Of a DNA stretch of 64,000 nt, positions 1 through 8,430 are shown one piece after another. Position 1 is the first letter of the stretch, and the number at the start of each line of letters is the position of its first letter. The translations under genes and the position numbers were made by a program. The DNA is taken from the NCBI RefSeq assembly GCF_001552615.1, contig NZ_BCRN01000001.1:310001-374000 (forward strand), written 5' to 3'. The stretch comes from Millisia brevis NBRC 105863 (GTDB taxonomy: Bacteria; Actinomycetota; Actinomycetes; Mycobacteriales; Mycobacteriaceae). A model generated the notes under the pieces. It searched no databases, was not told where the DNA came from, and saw only the letters and a program-made list of their open reading frames with translations.

Positions 1-2
1 TC

Positions 3-1043
3 TACGAGCCCGACCACCGACCGGAGAACGCCGGGGGCGCCCTGGCGACCGACAGCCGCGGCCTGCTCAAGCGGATGCACGCCGACTTCACCGAGCGCAC
101 CGGCCTGGAGCTGCGGACCGGCACCGAACCGGAGATGACCTGGGAGGGCCCCGGCTTCGAGACCACCTTCCGCCCGGATTCGTCCCCGGCGTACCACATC
201 GAACACCTCGAGCGGTACCGCGTGATCTACCAGAAAGTGATCACCTATGCGCGGGCGATGGGCCTGGACATGATCGAGGGTGACTTCGAGGACGCCGGTC
301 AGGTCGAACTCAACTGGATGTACGACCACGCCGATCTGACCGCCGACCGGCTCGTCACCTACCGGCAGATCGCCAAGCAGGTCGCCCGCGAGCTCGGCAT
401 CGAGTGCAGCTTCATGCCCAAGCCCGGTACCGGCTATATGGGCAACGGCTGCCACCACAACTGGAGCCTGTGGACCGCCGACGGCGAGAACGTCCTGCGG
501 GAGACCGGCCGCGAGGAGCTGCACCTGACCGAACAGGGCCAGTACGCCCTCGGTGGTCTGCTCGAGCACACGCCGGGCGCGATGCTGATCATGGGATCGA
601 CGGTCAACTCCTACAAGCGGTACTGGGACGCCGGCCAGTTCGCGCCCTCGCGGATCGACTGGGGTCTGGACAACAAGACCTGCACCGTGCGGCTGTCGGC
701 GAACGGCCGACTCGAGTACAAGCTGCCCGACGCCTCGGTCAACCCCTATCTCTCGCACGCGGTCATGATCGCCGCGATCGACGACGGTCTGAAGAAGAAG
801 ACCTCGCCGGGCGACCCGACCGTCGGCTCGTCGTACCTGTCGACCGCGCCGGAGATCTTCGACAAGCTGCCGCTGAGCCTGGGCGAGGCGATCTCGGCCT
901 TCAGCGCCGACGACTACCTGCAGCAGTCGTTGGGGCCGGAGCTGTCCGACCTGCTGGTCGACTACAAGACCGACGAATGGGCCCGCTTCAACAGCGCGGT
1001 CACCACCTGGGAGCGCGATATGTACTGGAACGATCTGCCGTGA
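3..1043 (+). CDS. Glutamine synthetase family protein, C-terminal part (5' end outside window)
   Basis: The reading frame is open from the window edge, so only 346 C-terminal residues are visible. They hold the catalytic barrel of the glutamine synthetase fold: a GNGCHHNWSLW segment at the place of the usual G-S-G-x-H-x-H-Q-S-L loop, and RLEYKLPDASVNPYL at the place of the R-x-E-(Y/F)-R-x-P-D-x-x-x-NPY motif. The family ligates glutamate to ammonia or, in GlnA3/PuuA/FluG-like branches, to amines. The altered loop, a Lys where Arg is usual, and two PuuD-like hydrolases downstream suggest gamma-glutamylation of an amine rather than glutamine supply; this is inference. The next gene overlaps its stop codon, so they are probably one operon. 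Confidence 0.88.
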   Translation, partial: YEPDHRPENAGGALATDSRGLLKRMHADFTERTGLELRTGTEPEMTWEGPGFETTFRPDSSPAYHIEHLERYRVIYQKVITYARAMGLDMIEGDFEDAGQVELNWMYDHADLTADRLVTYRQIAKQVARELGIECSFMPKPGTGYMGNGCHHNWSLWTADGENVLRETGREELHLTEQGQYALGGLLEHTPGAMLIMGSTVNSYKRYWDAGQFAPSRIDWGLDNKTCTVRLSANGRLEYKLPDASVNPYLSHAVMIAAIDDGLKKKTSPGDPTVGSSYLSTAPEIFDKLPLSLGEAISAFSADDYLQQSLGPELSDLLVDYKTDEWARFNSAVTTWERDMYWNDLP

Positions 1044-1798
1044 CGGACGCCGATTCGGGACGCCCGGACGGGACCGGGGCGGTCGACGCCGCTCCGGTCC
1101 TGCGGTTGGCCTGCATCGACACCGATGCGCCGCCGCTGTTCGACCTCGCGGCCGCCGACGGCAGCCGCACCGGCTTCGAACCGGCGGTGGCCGAGTTGCT
1201 CGCGCAGCAGCTCGGCCGGCGGCTGGAATGGGCGATCATGCCGTGGGGTCGGATGCTGCCGGCCGTGCGCGACCACGAGGTCGACGCCGTCCTGTGCGGG
1301 CAGGGGGTCATCCCGGCCCGGCTGGAGGTGGTCGACTTCGCCCGGCCCTACGGGGTCTTCCACGAGGGTCTGCTGACCCGTCGCGGTGAAGCGGTGCCGG
1401 GGCCCGAGCATCTGGCGGGCCGGCGGATCGCGGCGATCGAGGGGTCGGCGAACGAGCGGTTGGCGCGCACCTTCCCCGACGCCGAGGTCGTCACCTTCGC
1501 GACCGACAACGTCTACCAGGACATGTTGGCCGCGCTGCGGGCCGGCGAGGTCTTCGGCGTCGTCGACGACGACGTGGTCTTCGTTCCGCTCGGCGACTCC
1601 GACCCCGACTTCGAGCTGGCCTTCGTGGTCAAGACCAACAACCCGTGGGCGGTCGGCGTCGCGAAGGATCGGCCGGAGACCTTCGCGCTGATCGACGCCG
1701 CGATGGCCGCGATCATCGCCGACGGGCGGCATCGCGAGGTCTGGCAGAAGTGGCTGCCGACCCTCGACTACCCCTTCGCCGAGCAGGTCGACCGGTGA
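1040..1798 (+). CDS. Solute-binding-protein-fold (SBP type 3-like) protein without signal peptide
   Basis: This is a 252-residue protein with the bilobal fold of ABC amino-acid-binding proteins (family 3): a first lobe with FEPAVAELLAQQLGRRLEW, the conserved DAVLCG-type strand, a hinge near GRRIAAIEGS, and a C-terminal lobe ending KWLPTLDYPF. The GTG start overlaps the TGA of the glutamine synthetase (GTGA), which implies translational coupling. The first 30 residues are polar and Pro/Asp-rich, with no hydrophobic core, lipobox or twin Arg, so the protein looks cytoplasmic. No permease or ATPase gene is adjacent. It may sense or deliver the amine or amino-acid substrate of its neighbours, but that is inference. 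Confidence 0.82.
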   Translation: MTDADSGRPDGTGAVDAAPVLRLACIDTDAPPLFDLAAADGSRTGFEPAVAELLAQQLGRRLEWAIMPWGRMLPAVRDHEVDAVLCGQGVIPARLEVVDFARPYGVFHEGLLTRRGEAVPGPEHLAGRRIAAIEGSANERLARTFPDAEVVTFATDNVYQDMLAALRAGEVFGVVDDDVVFVPLGDSDPDFELAFVVKTNNPWAVGVAKDRPETFALIDAAMAAIIADGRHREVWQKWLPTLDYPFAEQVDR

Positions 1799-1823
1799 GC
1801 CCGCGCGACACGACGGTGGACGC

Positions 1824-2543
1824 ATGCGGCCGCTGATCGCCGTGCCGGGCAGGCGCAGTCCGCAGGTCGGTGTGCTGCGCTTCTCGGGCACGATCATGGC
1901 CGAGGCAATCGCCGAGGCGGTGTGGGCGGCCGGCGGCGAGCCGCTCGCCCTGCACGGGCCGGATGCCGACCCGGCGGCCGACCTGGTCGCCCGGCTGGGC
2001 CGCTTCGGCGGTGTGGTCATGCCGGGCGGCGGCGATATGGACCCGGCCCGCTTCGGGCAGTCTGCCGCGCCGGAGTCCGAGCCGCCGATGACCCACGACG
2101 ACGACCTCGACTTCGGGGTGGTCGACGCGGTGCTGACGCTCGGCATCCCGACGCTGGCGATCTGCCGGGGGATGCAGGTGCTCAACGTCGCGCTCGGCGG
2201 CACGCTGATCCAGCACCTCGAGCCCGGACCGGTCGTCCACCGCGGCGCGGTCCACGATGTCGCGGTCGATGCGGGCTCCCGGCTCGCGGCGATCGTCGGT
2301 GCGCCGACCGTTCCGGTGTCGTCGTATCACCACCAGGCGATCGACACGGTCGGCCGCGATCTGGTGGTCACCGCCCGAGCGGCCGACGGCTGCATCGAGG
2401 CACTCGAGCACACCGCGGGCACCGTCCTGGCGGTGCAGTGGCATCCGGAGGACCTGCACGCGACGAGTCCGACGGATACCGCGCTCTTCGTCGATCTGAT
2501 CGAGCGCGCGGAAAAGTATGTGACCGATGGGGATCGGACGTGA
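1824..2543 (+). CDS. Gamma-glutamyl-gamma-aminobutyrate hydrolase (PuuD-like) family, copy 1
   Basis: This is a 239-residue class I glutamine amidotransferase-fold hydrolase. The catalytic triad is visible: Cys114 in LAICRGMQ, His207 and Glu209 in QWHPE. The YHHQAID segment typical of PuuD-type enzymes is also present. PuuD cleaves gamma-glutamyl-amine intermediates to free glutamate. The ATG start lies 25 bp after the previous stop, and the gene sits in the same operon as a glutamine synthetase-like ligase. That pairing recalls the Puu route (ligate glutamate, process, hydrolyse), although no gamma-glutamylputrescine oxidase or aldehyde dehydrogenase is adjacent in this window. Confidence 0.85.
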   Translation: MRPLIAVPGRRSPQVGVLRFSGTIMAEAIAEAVWAAGGEPLALHGPDADPAADLVARLGRFGGVVMPGGGDMDPARFGQSAAPESEPPMTHDDDLDFGVVDAVLTLGIPTLAICRGMQVLNVALGGTLIQHLEPGPVVHRGAVHDVAVDAGSRLAAIVGAPTVPVSSYHHQAIDTVGRDLVVTARAADGCIEALEHTAGTVLAVQWHPEDLHATSPTDTALFVDLIERAEKYVTDGDRT

Positions 2544-2591
2544 TCGTCCCACCCGGACGGTCGATCCCGCTACAACTGGAGGACTGAAAAC

Positions 2592-3389
2592 GTGTCGGTG
2601 ACACCCGTTGTGACCCGAGCCGAGGTGGAAGATCCCGGCGCGCTGGACCGTTCGCCCGGCCGACCACACGTCGCGGTACTGGGCTCGCTGAACTATCCGG
2701 ACCTGACCGAGTCGACCGCGGAGCTGGTGCGGCGCTTCACCCGCACCGCCCTCGAAGGCCTCACCGCCGCCGGGGCGTCGTACACCCTGGTCGACTCCTC
2801 CGTGCCGGAGGAGTTGGCGGCCGCGGCGGTCGACGCCGACGCGCTGTTCGTGCTCGGCGGCGGGGATATCGCGGCGGCCTGCTACGGCGGACCGTCCGGC
2901 GAGGTGCCGAACTCCTACGGTGTGGACGAGGCGGTCGATCGCGCCTCGATCGCGCTGATCACCGACTACGCCGACGGCGGGTACCCGGTCCTGGGGATCT
3001 GCCGGGGATCGCAGTTGATCAATGTGACCTACGGCGGGTCGATCATCCCCGACATCACCGATTACGCGCTGCACCACGGCGGCCCGGACGAACCGCTCTT
3101 CCTGGACGAGAAGATCACCGTCGTGGCGGGGACCCGGCTGGCGGGCATCGTCGGCCCCGGCACCCTGGTCGTCCGGTCGGGCCACCATCAGGCGGTCGAC
3201 CGGGTCGGCGACGGGCTGGTCGTGGCCGCCCGCGCGCTCGACGGCGTCGTCGAGGGCGTCGAGGATCCGAACCGTTGGGTGCTCGGGGTCCAGTTCCATC
3301 CCGAGGACGACGACGGCGGGGAGCGCGAGCTGCGCCTGCTGCTCGGCGCCCTGATCGAGGCCGCCGGTCAGCCGAGGGTCTCGGGGTAG
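2592..3389 (+). CDS. Gamma-glutamyl-gamma-aminobutyrate hydrolase (PuuD-like) family, copy 2
   Basis: This second class I amidotransferase-fold hydrolase has 265 residues and a triad of Cys137 (LGICRGSQ), His236 and Glu238 (QFHPE). The start is GTG with a GGAGGA ribosome-binding site about 8 bases upstream. It is clearly diverged from copy 1: the N-terminus is longer, GHHQAVD replaces YHHQAID, and the active-site loop is followed by an acidic DDDGG stretch. Two different hydrolases after one ligase suggest two substrates or a hetero-oligomer. Its 3' end overlaps the convergent S9 peptidase gene by 22 bp. Confidence 0.84.
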   Translation: MSVTPVVTRAEVEDPGALDRSPGRPHVAVLGSLNYPDLTESTAELVRRFTRTALEGLTAAGASYTLVDSSVPEELAAAAVDADALFVLGGGDIAAACYGGPSGEVPNSYGVDEAVDRASIALITDYADGGYPVLGICRGSQLINVTYGGSIIPDITDYALHHGGPDEPLFLDEKITVVAGTRLAGIVGPGTLVVRSGHHQAVDRVGDGLVVAARALDGVVEGVEDPNRWVLGVQFHPEDDDGGERELRLLLGALIEAAGQPRVSG

Positions 3390-5398
3390 TCCGCGGGCAG
3401 GCCCCGGACGTGCTCGCCGAGGAAGGCGAGCACCACCTGGTACCAGAGCTTGGCATGCCGCGGCGTGAGCACCCAGTGGTTCTCGTTGGGGTAGTACAGG
3501 AATCGGTGCACGGTGGTGCCGTCGTCGGCGGCGGGCAGTCCGGAGGCGGACAACAGTTCGTACCACAGCCGCAGGCCCTCGCCGATCGGCACGCGATAGT
3601 CCTTGTCCCCGTGGATGACCAACATCGGGGTGCGGATATCGGCCACGTGCCGGTGCGGTGAATTGTCCAGCGCCATACCGTCGGTCATCTCGCGTGCCCA
3701 GTAGAAGGCGTAGTCGGTGGTCGGTCCGAAGGCGTCGAGCGCCCACAGGCTCGCGTGGGTGACGATCGCGTCGAAGCGATCGGTGTGCCCGGCCACCCAA
3801 TTGGCCATATAGCCGCCGAAGGAGCCGCCCATCGCGGCGGTGCGGTCGGCGTCGATATCGGGCTCGAGTTCCGCGGCGTCGGTGGCGGCCATCAGGTCGG
3901 TGAACGGCGGACCGCCCCAGGCGCCCCAGCCGCGTTGGACGAACTCCTGGCCGTAGCCGGTGGACAGGGCCGGGTCCGGTAGCAGCACCGCGTAGCCGCG
4001 GGCGACCAGCAGCCACGGGCACCACCGCCACGACCAGGTATTCCAGGAGCCGAGCGGGCCGCCGTGTATCCACAGCACCAGGGGCGCGGGCCGCTGCGCG
4101 GACGCATCGGCGGGCACGGCCAGCCAGGACCGCACCCGCACCCCGTCGGCGGTGGTCGTCTCGACCTCGCGCAGGGTGCCGGGCAGTTCCGCGCGCCCGA
4201 TCGGCCCCGGCAGGGCGGTGACCGCACCGTCGCCGAGGTCGATGCGCACCACCTCCGGGGGCACGTCGTAGGCCGCCCGGATCGCGTACGCCACAGATCC
4301 GTCCGGGGCCACGTGCACGTCGGAGTAGGCGGCGGCATCGGTGGTCACCCGTTCGGGCGCTTCCCCGTCGATCGGGATGCGGAAGATCGGCGCACGCCCG
4401 TCGTCGTGGGCCACGACCAGCAGTCCCGATCCGTCCGGCAGCCACACGGTCTGCTCGGGCCACCGATCCCACTGCGGTGCGAGCGGACGCGGCCGTCCGC
4501 CGTCGATATCGGCGATCCACAGCTGCCTTCGGGGCGCATTCTGTGGGGTCGAGAGGGTCTCGCGCTGGTAGGCGACCGACCTACCGTCGGGGCTGATCCG
4601 CGGGTGAGAGAGGTCGGCGTCCGGGTCGTCGAGGATGCGGGCGCGGGAGCCGTCGGCGGTGTCGATCACCTCGAGGACGCTGCGCACGACGCCGCGGGCG
4701 CCCGCGACCTGCAGGTCGACGACCACCAGGGCGCCGTCCGCGCCGATGCTCGGGCTGACCTCCCGCAGCGCCGAGCCGACCGCACCGGTGAGATCGCGCA
4801 GCGTCGCCGGGGCCTCACCCACCTCCCCGACAAACAGTCGCGGCGCGTCGGGGCCCAGATCGTGATCCCAGTAGCGCACCGGGTAGCCGCTGTGCAGGAT
4901 CGCCGAGACCTTGCCCTCGGACCGCAGGTCACGCAGCCGCCGCTCGTCCGCCTCGTCGACCGCGGACGGCAGGGTCGCCGCCGTGACCAGCAGCGTCGAC
5001 GCGTCCCGGGCGGGCAGGAACGCGGCGATCCCGTGGGGGCGGCCGGCGGCCAGGCGGGCCTCACCGCCGTCGGCCGGCAGCAGCCATACCGCGGGCTTGG
5101 CCTTGTCGGCAGCCTGATCGCCGCGCACCCGGGTGGCGATGAACAGCAGATCCCCGGCGGCGGTGAAGGCGGGCGCGCTCTCCCCCTTCGGCCCGCGGGT
5201 CAGCCGGATCGCGGGGGCGATACCCGCCGGGTCGATCTCCCAGAGCGCCGAGACGTAGGCGGTGCCGGCGTCGTCGAGCGCCGAGATCACGGCGACCAGG
5301 CGGGTGCCTTCCGGCGAGAGCGCCAACCCGCCGACCCGCGGCAGCGCCAGGTAGCTGTCGAGGTCGTGAAAGGGGGTATCCGACGAATCGTCGCTCAT
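3368..5398 (-). CDS. S9 family peptidase (acylaminoacyl-peptidase / prolyl oligopeptidase type)
   Basis: This 676-residue protein has an N-terminal beta-propeller-like region with WD/TolB-like repeats (for example LALSPEG and PRISPDGRSVAY) and a C-terminal alpha/beta-hydrolase domain. The catalytic triad is Ser526 in GGSFGGYM, Asp600 in HGDKDYRVP and His641 in NENHWV. The family removes acylated or proline-containing residues from short peptides in the cytosol; no signal peptide is seen. The ATG at 5398 was chosen because the propeller begins directly after it and the upstream extension is low-complexity. A 51-bp divergent gap separates it from the peroxiredoxin gene. Confidence 0.9.
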   Translation of the reverse strand: MSDDSSDTPFHDLDSYLALPRVGGLALSPEGTRLVAVISALDDAGTAYVSALWEIDPAGIAPAIRLTRGPKGESAPAFTAAGDLLFIATRVRGDQAADKAKPAVWLLPADGGEARLAAGRPHGIAAFLPARDASTLLVTAATLPSAVDEADERRLRDLRSEGKVSAILHSGYPVRYWDHDLGPDAPRLFVGEVGEAPATLRDLTGAVGSALREVSPSIGADGALVVVDLQVAGARGVVRSVLEVIDTADGSRARILDDPDADLSHPRISPDGRSVAYQRETLSTPQNAPRRQLWIADIDGGRPRPLAPQWDRWPEQTVWLPDGSGLLVVAHDDGRAPIFRIPIDGEAPERVTTDAAAYSDVHVAPDGSVAYAIRAAYDVPPEVVRIDLGDGAVTALPGPIGRAELPGTLREVETTTADGVRVRSWLAVPADASAQRPAPLVLWIHGGPLGSWNTWSWRWCPWLLVARGYAVLLPDPALSTGYGQEFVQRGWGAWGGPPFTDLMAATDAAELEPDIDADRTAAMGGSFGGYMANWVAGHTDRFDAIVTHASLWALDAFGPTTDYAFYWAREMTDGMALDNSPHRHVADIRTPMLVIHGDKDYRVPIGEGLRLWYELLSASGLPAADDGTTVHRFLYYPNENHWVLTPRHAKLWYQVVLAFLGEHVRGLPADYPETLG

Positions 5399-5449
5399 GG
5401 GTTCGTTCGTAGCAGATTCCGTCGCGAATTTCGGTGCAGAATCGAATCC

Positions 5450-5935
5450 ATGACCGACACGGATATCGCAACCGGGGTGCTGGCTCCCGGAACCACCGCC
5501 CCCGACTTCACCCTTCACGCGACTCCCGATCAGACCCTCTCCCTGCACGAACTGCGCGGCAACCCGGCGGTCCTGGTGTTCTACCCGGCCGACTTCAGCG
5601 CCGTCTGCGGCGACGAGTTGGCGGTGTTCAACCAGGCGCTTCCGCTGCTGCGCAAACACCATGCCGTCGTGGTCGGCATCTCGGTCGACAGCGTCTGGGC
5701 GCACCAGGCGTTCATCAAACACCTGAACCTGCACTTCGACCTGCTGGCGGACTTCGAGCCGAAGGGTGCGGTCTCGCGGCTCTACGGCGCGTACGACACC
5801 GAGCACGGCTTCAGCAAGCGCGCACTGTTCGTCATCGACAAGGACGGGGTGATCACCTGGAGCTACCTGTCCCCCACCGCGGTCAACCCCGGCGTCGACG
5901 GCGTGCTCGACGCCCTGGACGCGCTGTCGGCGTGA
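5450..5935 (+). CDS. Peroxiredoxin, AhpC/TSA family, 1-Cys (AhpE-like)
   Basis: This 161-residue thioredoxin-fold peroxidase has its peroxidatic Cys53 in the YPADFSAVCGDEL segment. That cysteine is the only one in the chain, so it is a 1-Cys enzyme that must be reduced by an external thiol. Length and overall pattern (APDF near the start, LLADF..GAVSRLYG mid-protein) resemble mycobacterial AhpE. It removes hydroperoxides or peroxynitrite in the cytosol. The next gene, 31 bp downstream, encodes a CPYC thioredoxin-fold protein that could serve as its reductant; that link is inference. Confidence 0.9.
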   Translation: MTDTDIATGVLAPGTTAPDFTLHATPDQTLSLHELRGNPAVLVFYPADFSAVCGDELAVFNQALPLLRKHHAVVVGISVDSVWAHQAFIKHLNLHFDLLADFEPKGAVSRLYGAYDTEHGFSKRALFVIDKDGVITWSYLSPTAVNPGVDGVLDALDALSA

Positions 5936-5966
5936 TCGTCATTCCCATTTCCCGAAGGAGTCAGAG

Positions 5967-6497
5967 ATGAGCCTGCACCCTCCCGTCGGACCGGACGATC
6001 ATATCCGCGGGGCGAAGGACGCCGCGCTGGTGATCGTCGAATACGGCGACTACCAATGCCCCTACTGCGGTCAGGCCGAGCCGCTGCTCGAGCAGATGCT
6101 CGCCGCCCACGGCCATCGGGTGGCGCTGGTCTTCCGCAACTTTCCGCTGACCGAGATGCACCCCCAGGCCCTGCCCGCCGCGCTGACCGCCGAATACGCC
6201 GGGACGCACGGCGACTTCTGGAACGTCCACGACACCCTCTTCGCCGAGCAGGACCGGCTGGGCCCGAGCCTCTACGAGGCGATCATCGGGCGGGCCGGAT
6301 TGTCGGTATCCGACTTCGAGCACAGCATCGCCGATCAGTCGAACCCGCTGTACAAGCGGATCGAGGACGACTTCGAAGGCGGCATCCGCAGCGGCGCCAA
6401 CGGCACGCCGGCGTTCTTCGTCAACGGACAGCGATACGACCGCGGCGCGGCGAACCTGGTGCGCGACGTGGCCGAACTGCTGCGCGCCAACCCGTGA
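5967..6497 (+). CDS. DsbA-family thioredoxin-fold protein
   Basis: This 176-residue protein has a CPYC active site (Cys31 and Cys34 in GDYQCPYCGQ) and a cis-Pro loop, NGTPAFFVNG. The layout matches the DsbA/FrnE-like proteins of actinobacteria that are often annotated as disulfide oxidoreductases. There is no signal peptide, so it is probably cytosolic. An AAGGAG ribosome-binding site lies just before the ATG. It follows the 1-Cys peroxiredoxin and precedes a DNA repair glycosylase, which suggests an oxidative-stress group. Confidence 0.88.
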   Translation: MSLHPPVGPDDHIRGAKDAALVIVEYGDYQCPYCGQAEPLLEQMLAAHGHRVALVFRNFPLTEMHPQALPAALTAEYAGTHGDFWNVHDTLFAEQDRLGPSLYEAIIGRAGLSVSDFEHSIADQSNPLYKRIEDDFEGGIRSGANGTPAFFVNGQRYDRGAANLVRDVAELLRANP

Positions 6498-6518
6498 GCC
6501 CGGGGATCACGGCCACGA

Positions 6519-7304
6519 ATGCCTGAGGGGGACACCGTCTTCCAGACGGCGGCCCGGCTGCGCGGCGCCCTGGAGGGGCAGGTGCTGACCGGCTGCGATA
6601 TCCGGGTGCCGCGCTATGCGACCGTCGACCTGACCGGTCTCCGGGTCGACGCGGCACTCTCACGCGGCAAGCATCTGCTGATCCGCGTCGGCGCGCACAG
6701 CATCCACACCCATCTGAAGATGGAGGGGGTCTGGGAGGTCTACCGGCCGCCGGCGCGGTGGCGGCGGCCGGCGCATACCGCGCGCATCGTGCTGGGGGTG
6801 GACGGCGCGCAGGCCGTGGGCTTTTCGCTCGGCATCACCGAGGTGGTGCCGATAGCCGACGAGGAGAAGGCGATCGGGCCGCTGGGTCCCGACCTGCTCG
6901 GCCCCGACTGGGATGCCGGGGTCGCGGCGGCCAATCTGGCACGCGACCCGGACCGTCCGATCGGGTTGGCGCTGCTCGACCAACGCCTGCTGGCCGGCGT
7001 CGGCAACGTCTACCGGTGTGAACTGTGCTTTCTGCGCGGGGTGCACCCGGCGACGCCGGTGGGTCGGGCGGGCGACCCGGACGCCTGGGTCGACCTGGCG
7101 CACCGGTTGCTGGTGGCCAACCGCGATCGACCGGTGCGGGTCACCACCGGCGACCGGCGGCGCGGGCGATCCACCTGGGTCTACGAACGGGCCCGCCGCC
7201 CCTGCCTGCGCTGCGGCACGATCATCCGCACCGGCACGCTCGGCGGCGGGGATTCCGGCGACGACGAACGCATGATCCGGTGGTGTCCCGGCTGCCAGCG
7301 GTGA
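6519..7304 (+). CDS. Fpg/Nei family DNA glycosylase (endonuclease VIII-like)
   Basis: The 261-residue protein starts MPEGDT: Pro2 is the Schiff-base nucleophile and Glu3 the proton donor of the family. Next comes the THLKMEG strand, an H2TH region (LLDQRLLAGVGNVYRCE) and a C-terminal zinc finger (CLRC..CPGC) in the last 38 residues. It excises oxidised bases and cleaves the abasic strand. MPEGDT rather than MPELPE places it with Nei. The linker inside the zinc finger (GTLGGGDSGDDERM) is longer than usual. Confidence 0.92.
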   Translation: MPEGDTVFQTAARLRGALEGQVLTGCDIRVPRYATVDLTGLRVDAALSRGKHLLIRVGAHSIHTHLKMEGVWEVYRPPARWRRPAHTARIVLGVDGAQAVGFSLGITEVVPIADEEKAIGPLGPDLLGPDWDAGVAAANLARDPDRPIGLALLDQRLLAGVGNVYRCELCFLRGVHPATPVGRAGDPDAWVDLAHRLLVANRDRPVRVTTGDRRRGRSTWVYERARRPCLRCGTIIRTGTLGGGDSGDDERMIRWCPGCQR

Positions 7305-7316
7305 TCGGCCGGCCGC

Positions 7317-8291
7317 TCAGGCGCTGCGCTCCGTCGGATCCGACTCGTCGGCGCCCGGGCAGCCGTATTGGGCGCGCAGGCGTCCGCGCACCGACTCCGG
7401 ATGCGGCGCCGGGCGCGGCGGCCAGCGGCGGACGGTCCCGCGCAACCGACCGGCGAAGAAGGCGACCTCCGAGGCCCACCGGGTGCGATCGAGCTTGGTG
7501 ACCGCCTGCGGCAGAAGCGGATTGCGCGTGATGACGTAGAGCGCGGCCATCGCGATCTCCAGCGGCGTCCAGCCGGGCAGACCGTAGTCGCGGAACTCGG
7601 CGTAGGTGCGGGCCTCGGCGATCCCGAATGCGTGCAGGCGCCGCACCAGCTTCCGTCGCGAATCCCGAAGACGATAGGAGACAACCGCTTCCGGCGTGTA
7701 GCCGAGGGTATAGCCGGCCAGCTGGAGCCGCCACGCGAAGTCGGGCTCCTCGCCGGCGATGCGGTAGCTCTCGTCGAAGCCGCCGATCGCGCAGAAGGCA
7801 TCGCGGCGCACCCCGACGTTGCCGCCCGGCGCGCAGGGCAGGAAGCGGGCTCGTTCGAACGACTCGCGGATGGTGGTGACCGGGCGCCAGGCGAGCACCT
7901 CCGGGGAGTTGAGGCTCTCCCCCTCGAGTTCACCGGCGACCGCGTCGTAGTTGTCGGCGGCCGCGACGATGCCGGACAGCCAGGTCGGATGCGCGACATC
8001 GTCGGCGTCGACGAAGACCAGCAGGTCCCCCCGGCTGTGCAGGGCACCGACATTGCGGGCGTGCGCCGCGCCGCGTTGATCGCTCGCGTCGACCACCCGG
8101 ATCGTGGTGCCGTCGGGGGGTGTCGGCAGGTCGCGCAGGTATTCGGCGGTGCCATCGGTCGATCCGTTGTCGGCAAAGACCAATTCACGCGGACCGGCGT
8201 AGTCCTGCGCCAACAGCGCGCGCACCTGCTCCTCAATGGGCACACGCGTATTCAGGAATGGGACGATCACGGAAACGAGCTGTGGTGGCAT
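7317..8291 (-). CDS. Glycosyltransferase family 2
   Basis: This 324-residue GT-A fold enzyme begins with VSVIVPFLN, has the nucleotide-binding DNGSTDG loop and a metal-binding D-x-D in FVDADD. The C-terminal part has no obvious multiple membrane segments. The ATG at 8291 follows a purine-rich GAGGGG site and starts four residues before the first core strand; longer starts add a non-family leader. Its acceptor is unknown. It is convergent with the Nei gene (12 bp apart). Confidence 0.88.
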   Translation of the reverse strand: MPPQLVSVIVPFLNTRVPIEEQVRALLAQDYAGPRELVFADNGSTDGTAEYLRDLPTPPDGTTIRVVDASDQRGAAHARNVGALHSRGDLLVFVDADDVAHPTWLSGIVAAADNYDAVAGELEGESLNSPEVLAWRPVTTIRESFERARFLPCAPGGNVGVRRDAFCAIGGFDESYRIAGEEPDFAWRLQLAGYTLGYTPEAVVSYRLRDSRRKLVRRLHAFGIAEARTYAEFRDYGLPGWTPLEIAMAALYVITRNPLLPQAVTKLDRTRWASEVAFFAGRLRGTVRRWPPRPAPHPESVRGRLRAQYGCPGADESDPTERSA

Positions 8292-8430
8292 AGGACGACC
8301 CCTCGCCGCATGGTCAACTTCTGGCATCTTTCCGGACACGATTGAGGAATCGGACGGTAGCACGCCGGAGTTACATGCACGCGGAAAGCAGCGGCCCCAA
8401 GGTCGTTTCGGTGATCCGGGAAACAGCCGC

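Noticed and set aside
1713-4520. A 935-codon open frame on the minus strand
   Set aside because: It is antisense to the PuuD-like genes and out of frame with the S9 peptidase gene. Its Arg/Gly-rich composition is typical of GC-rich shadow frames, with no domain visible.
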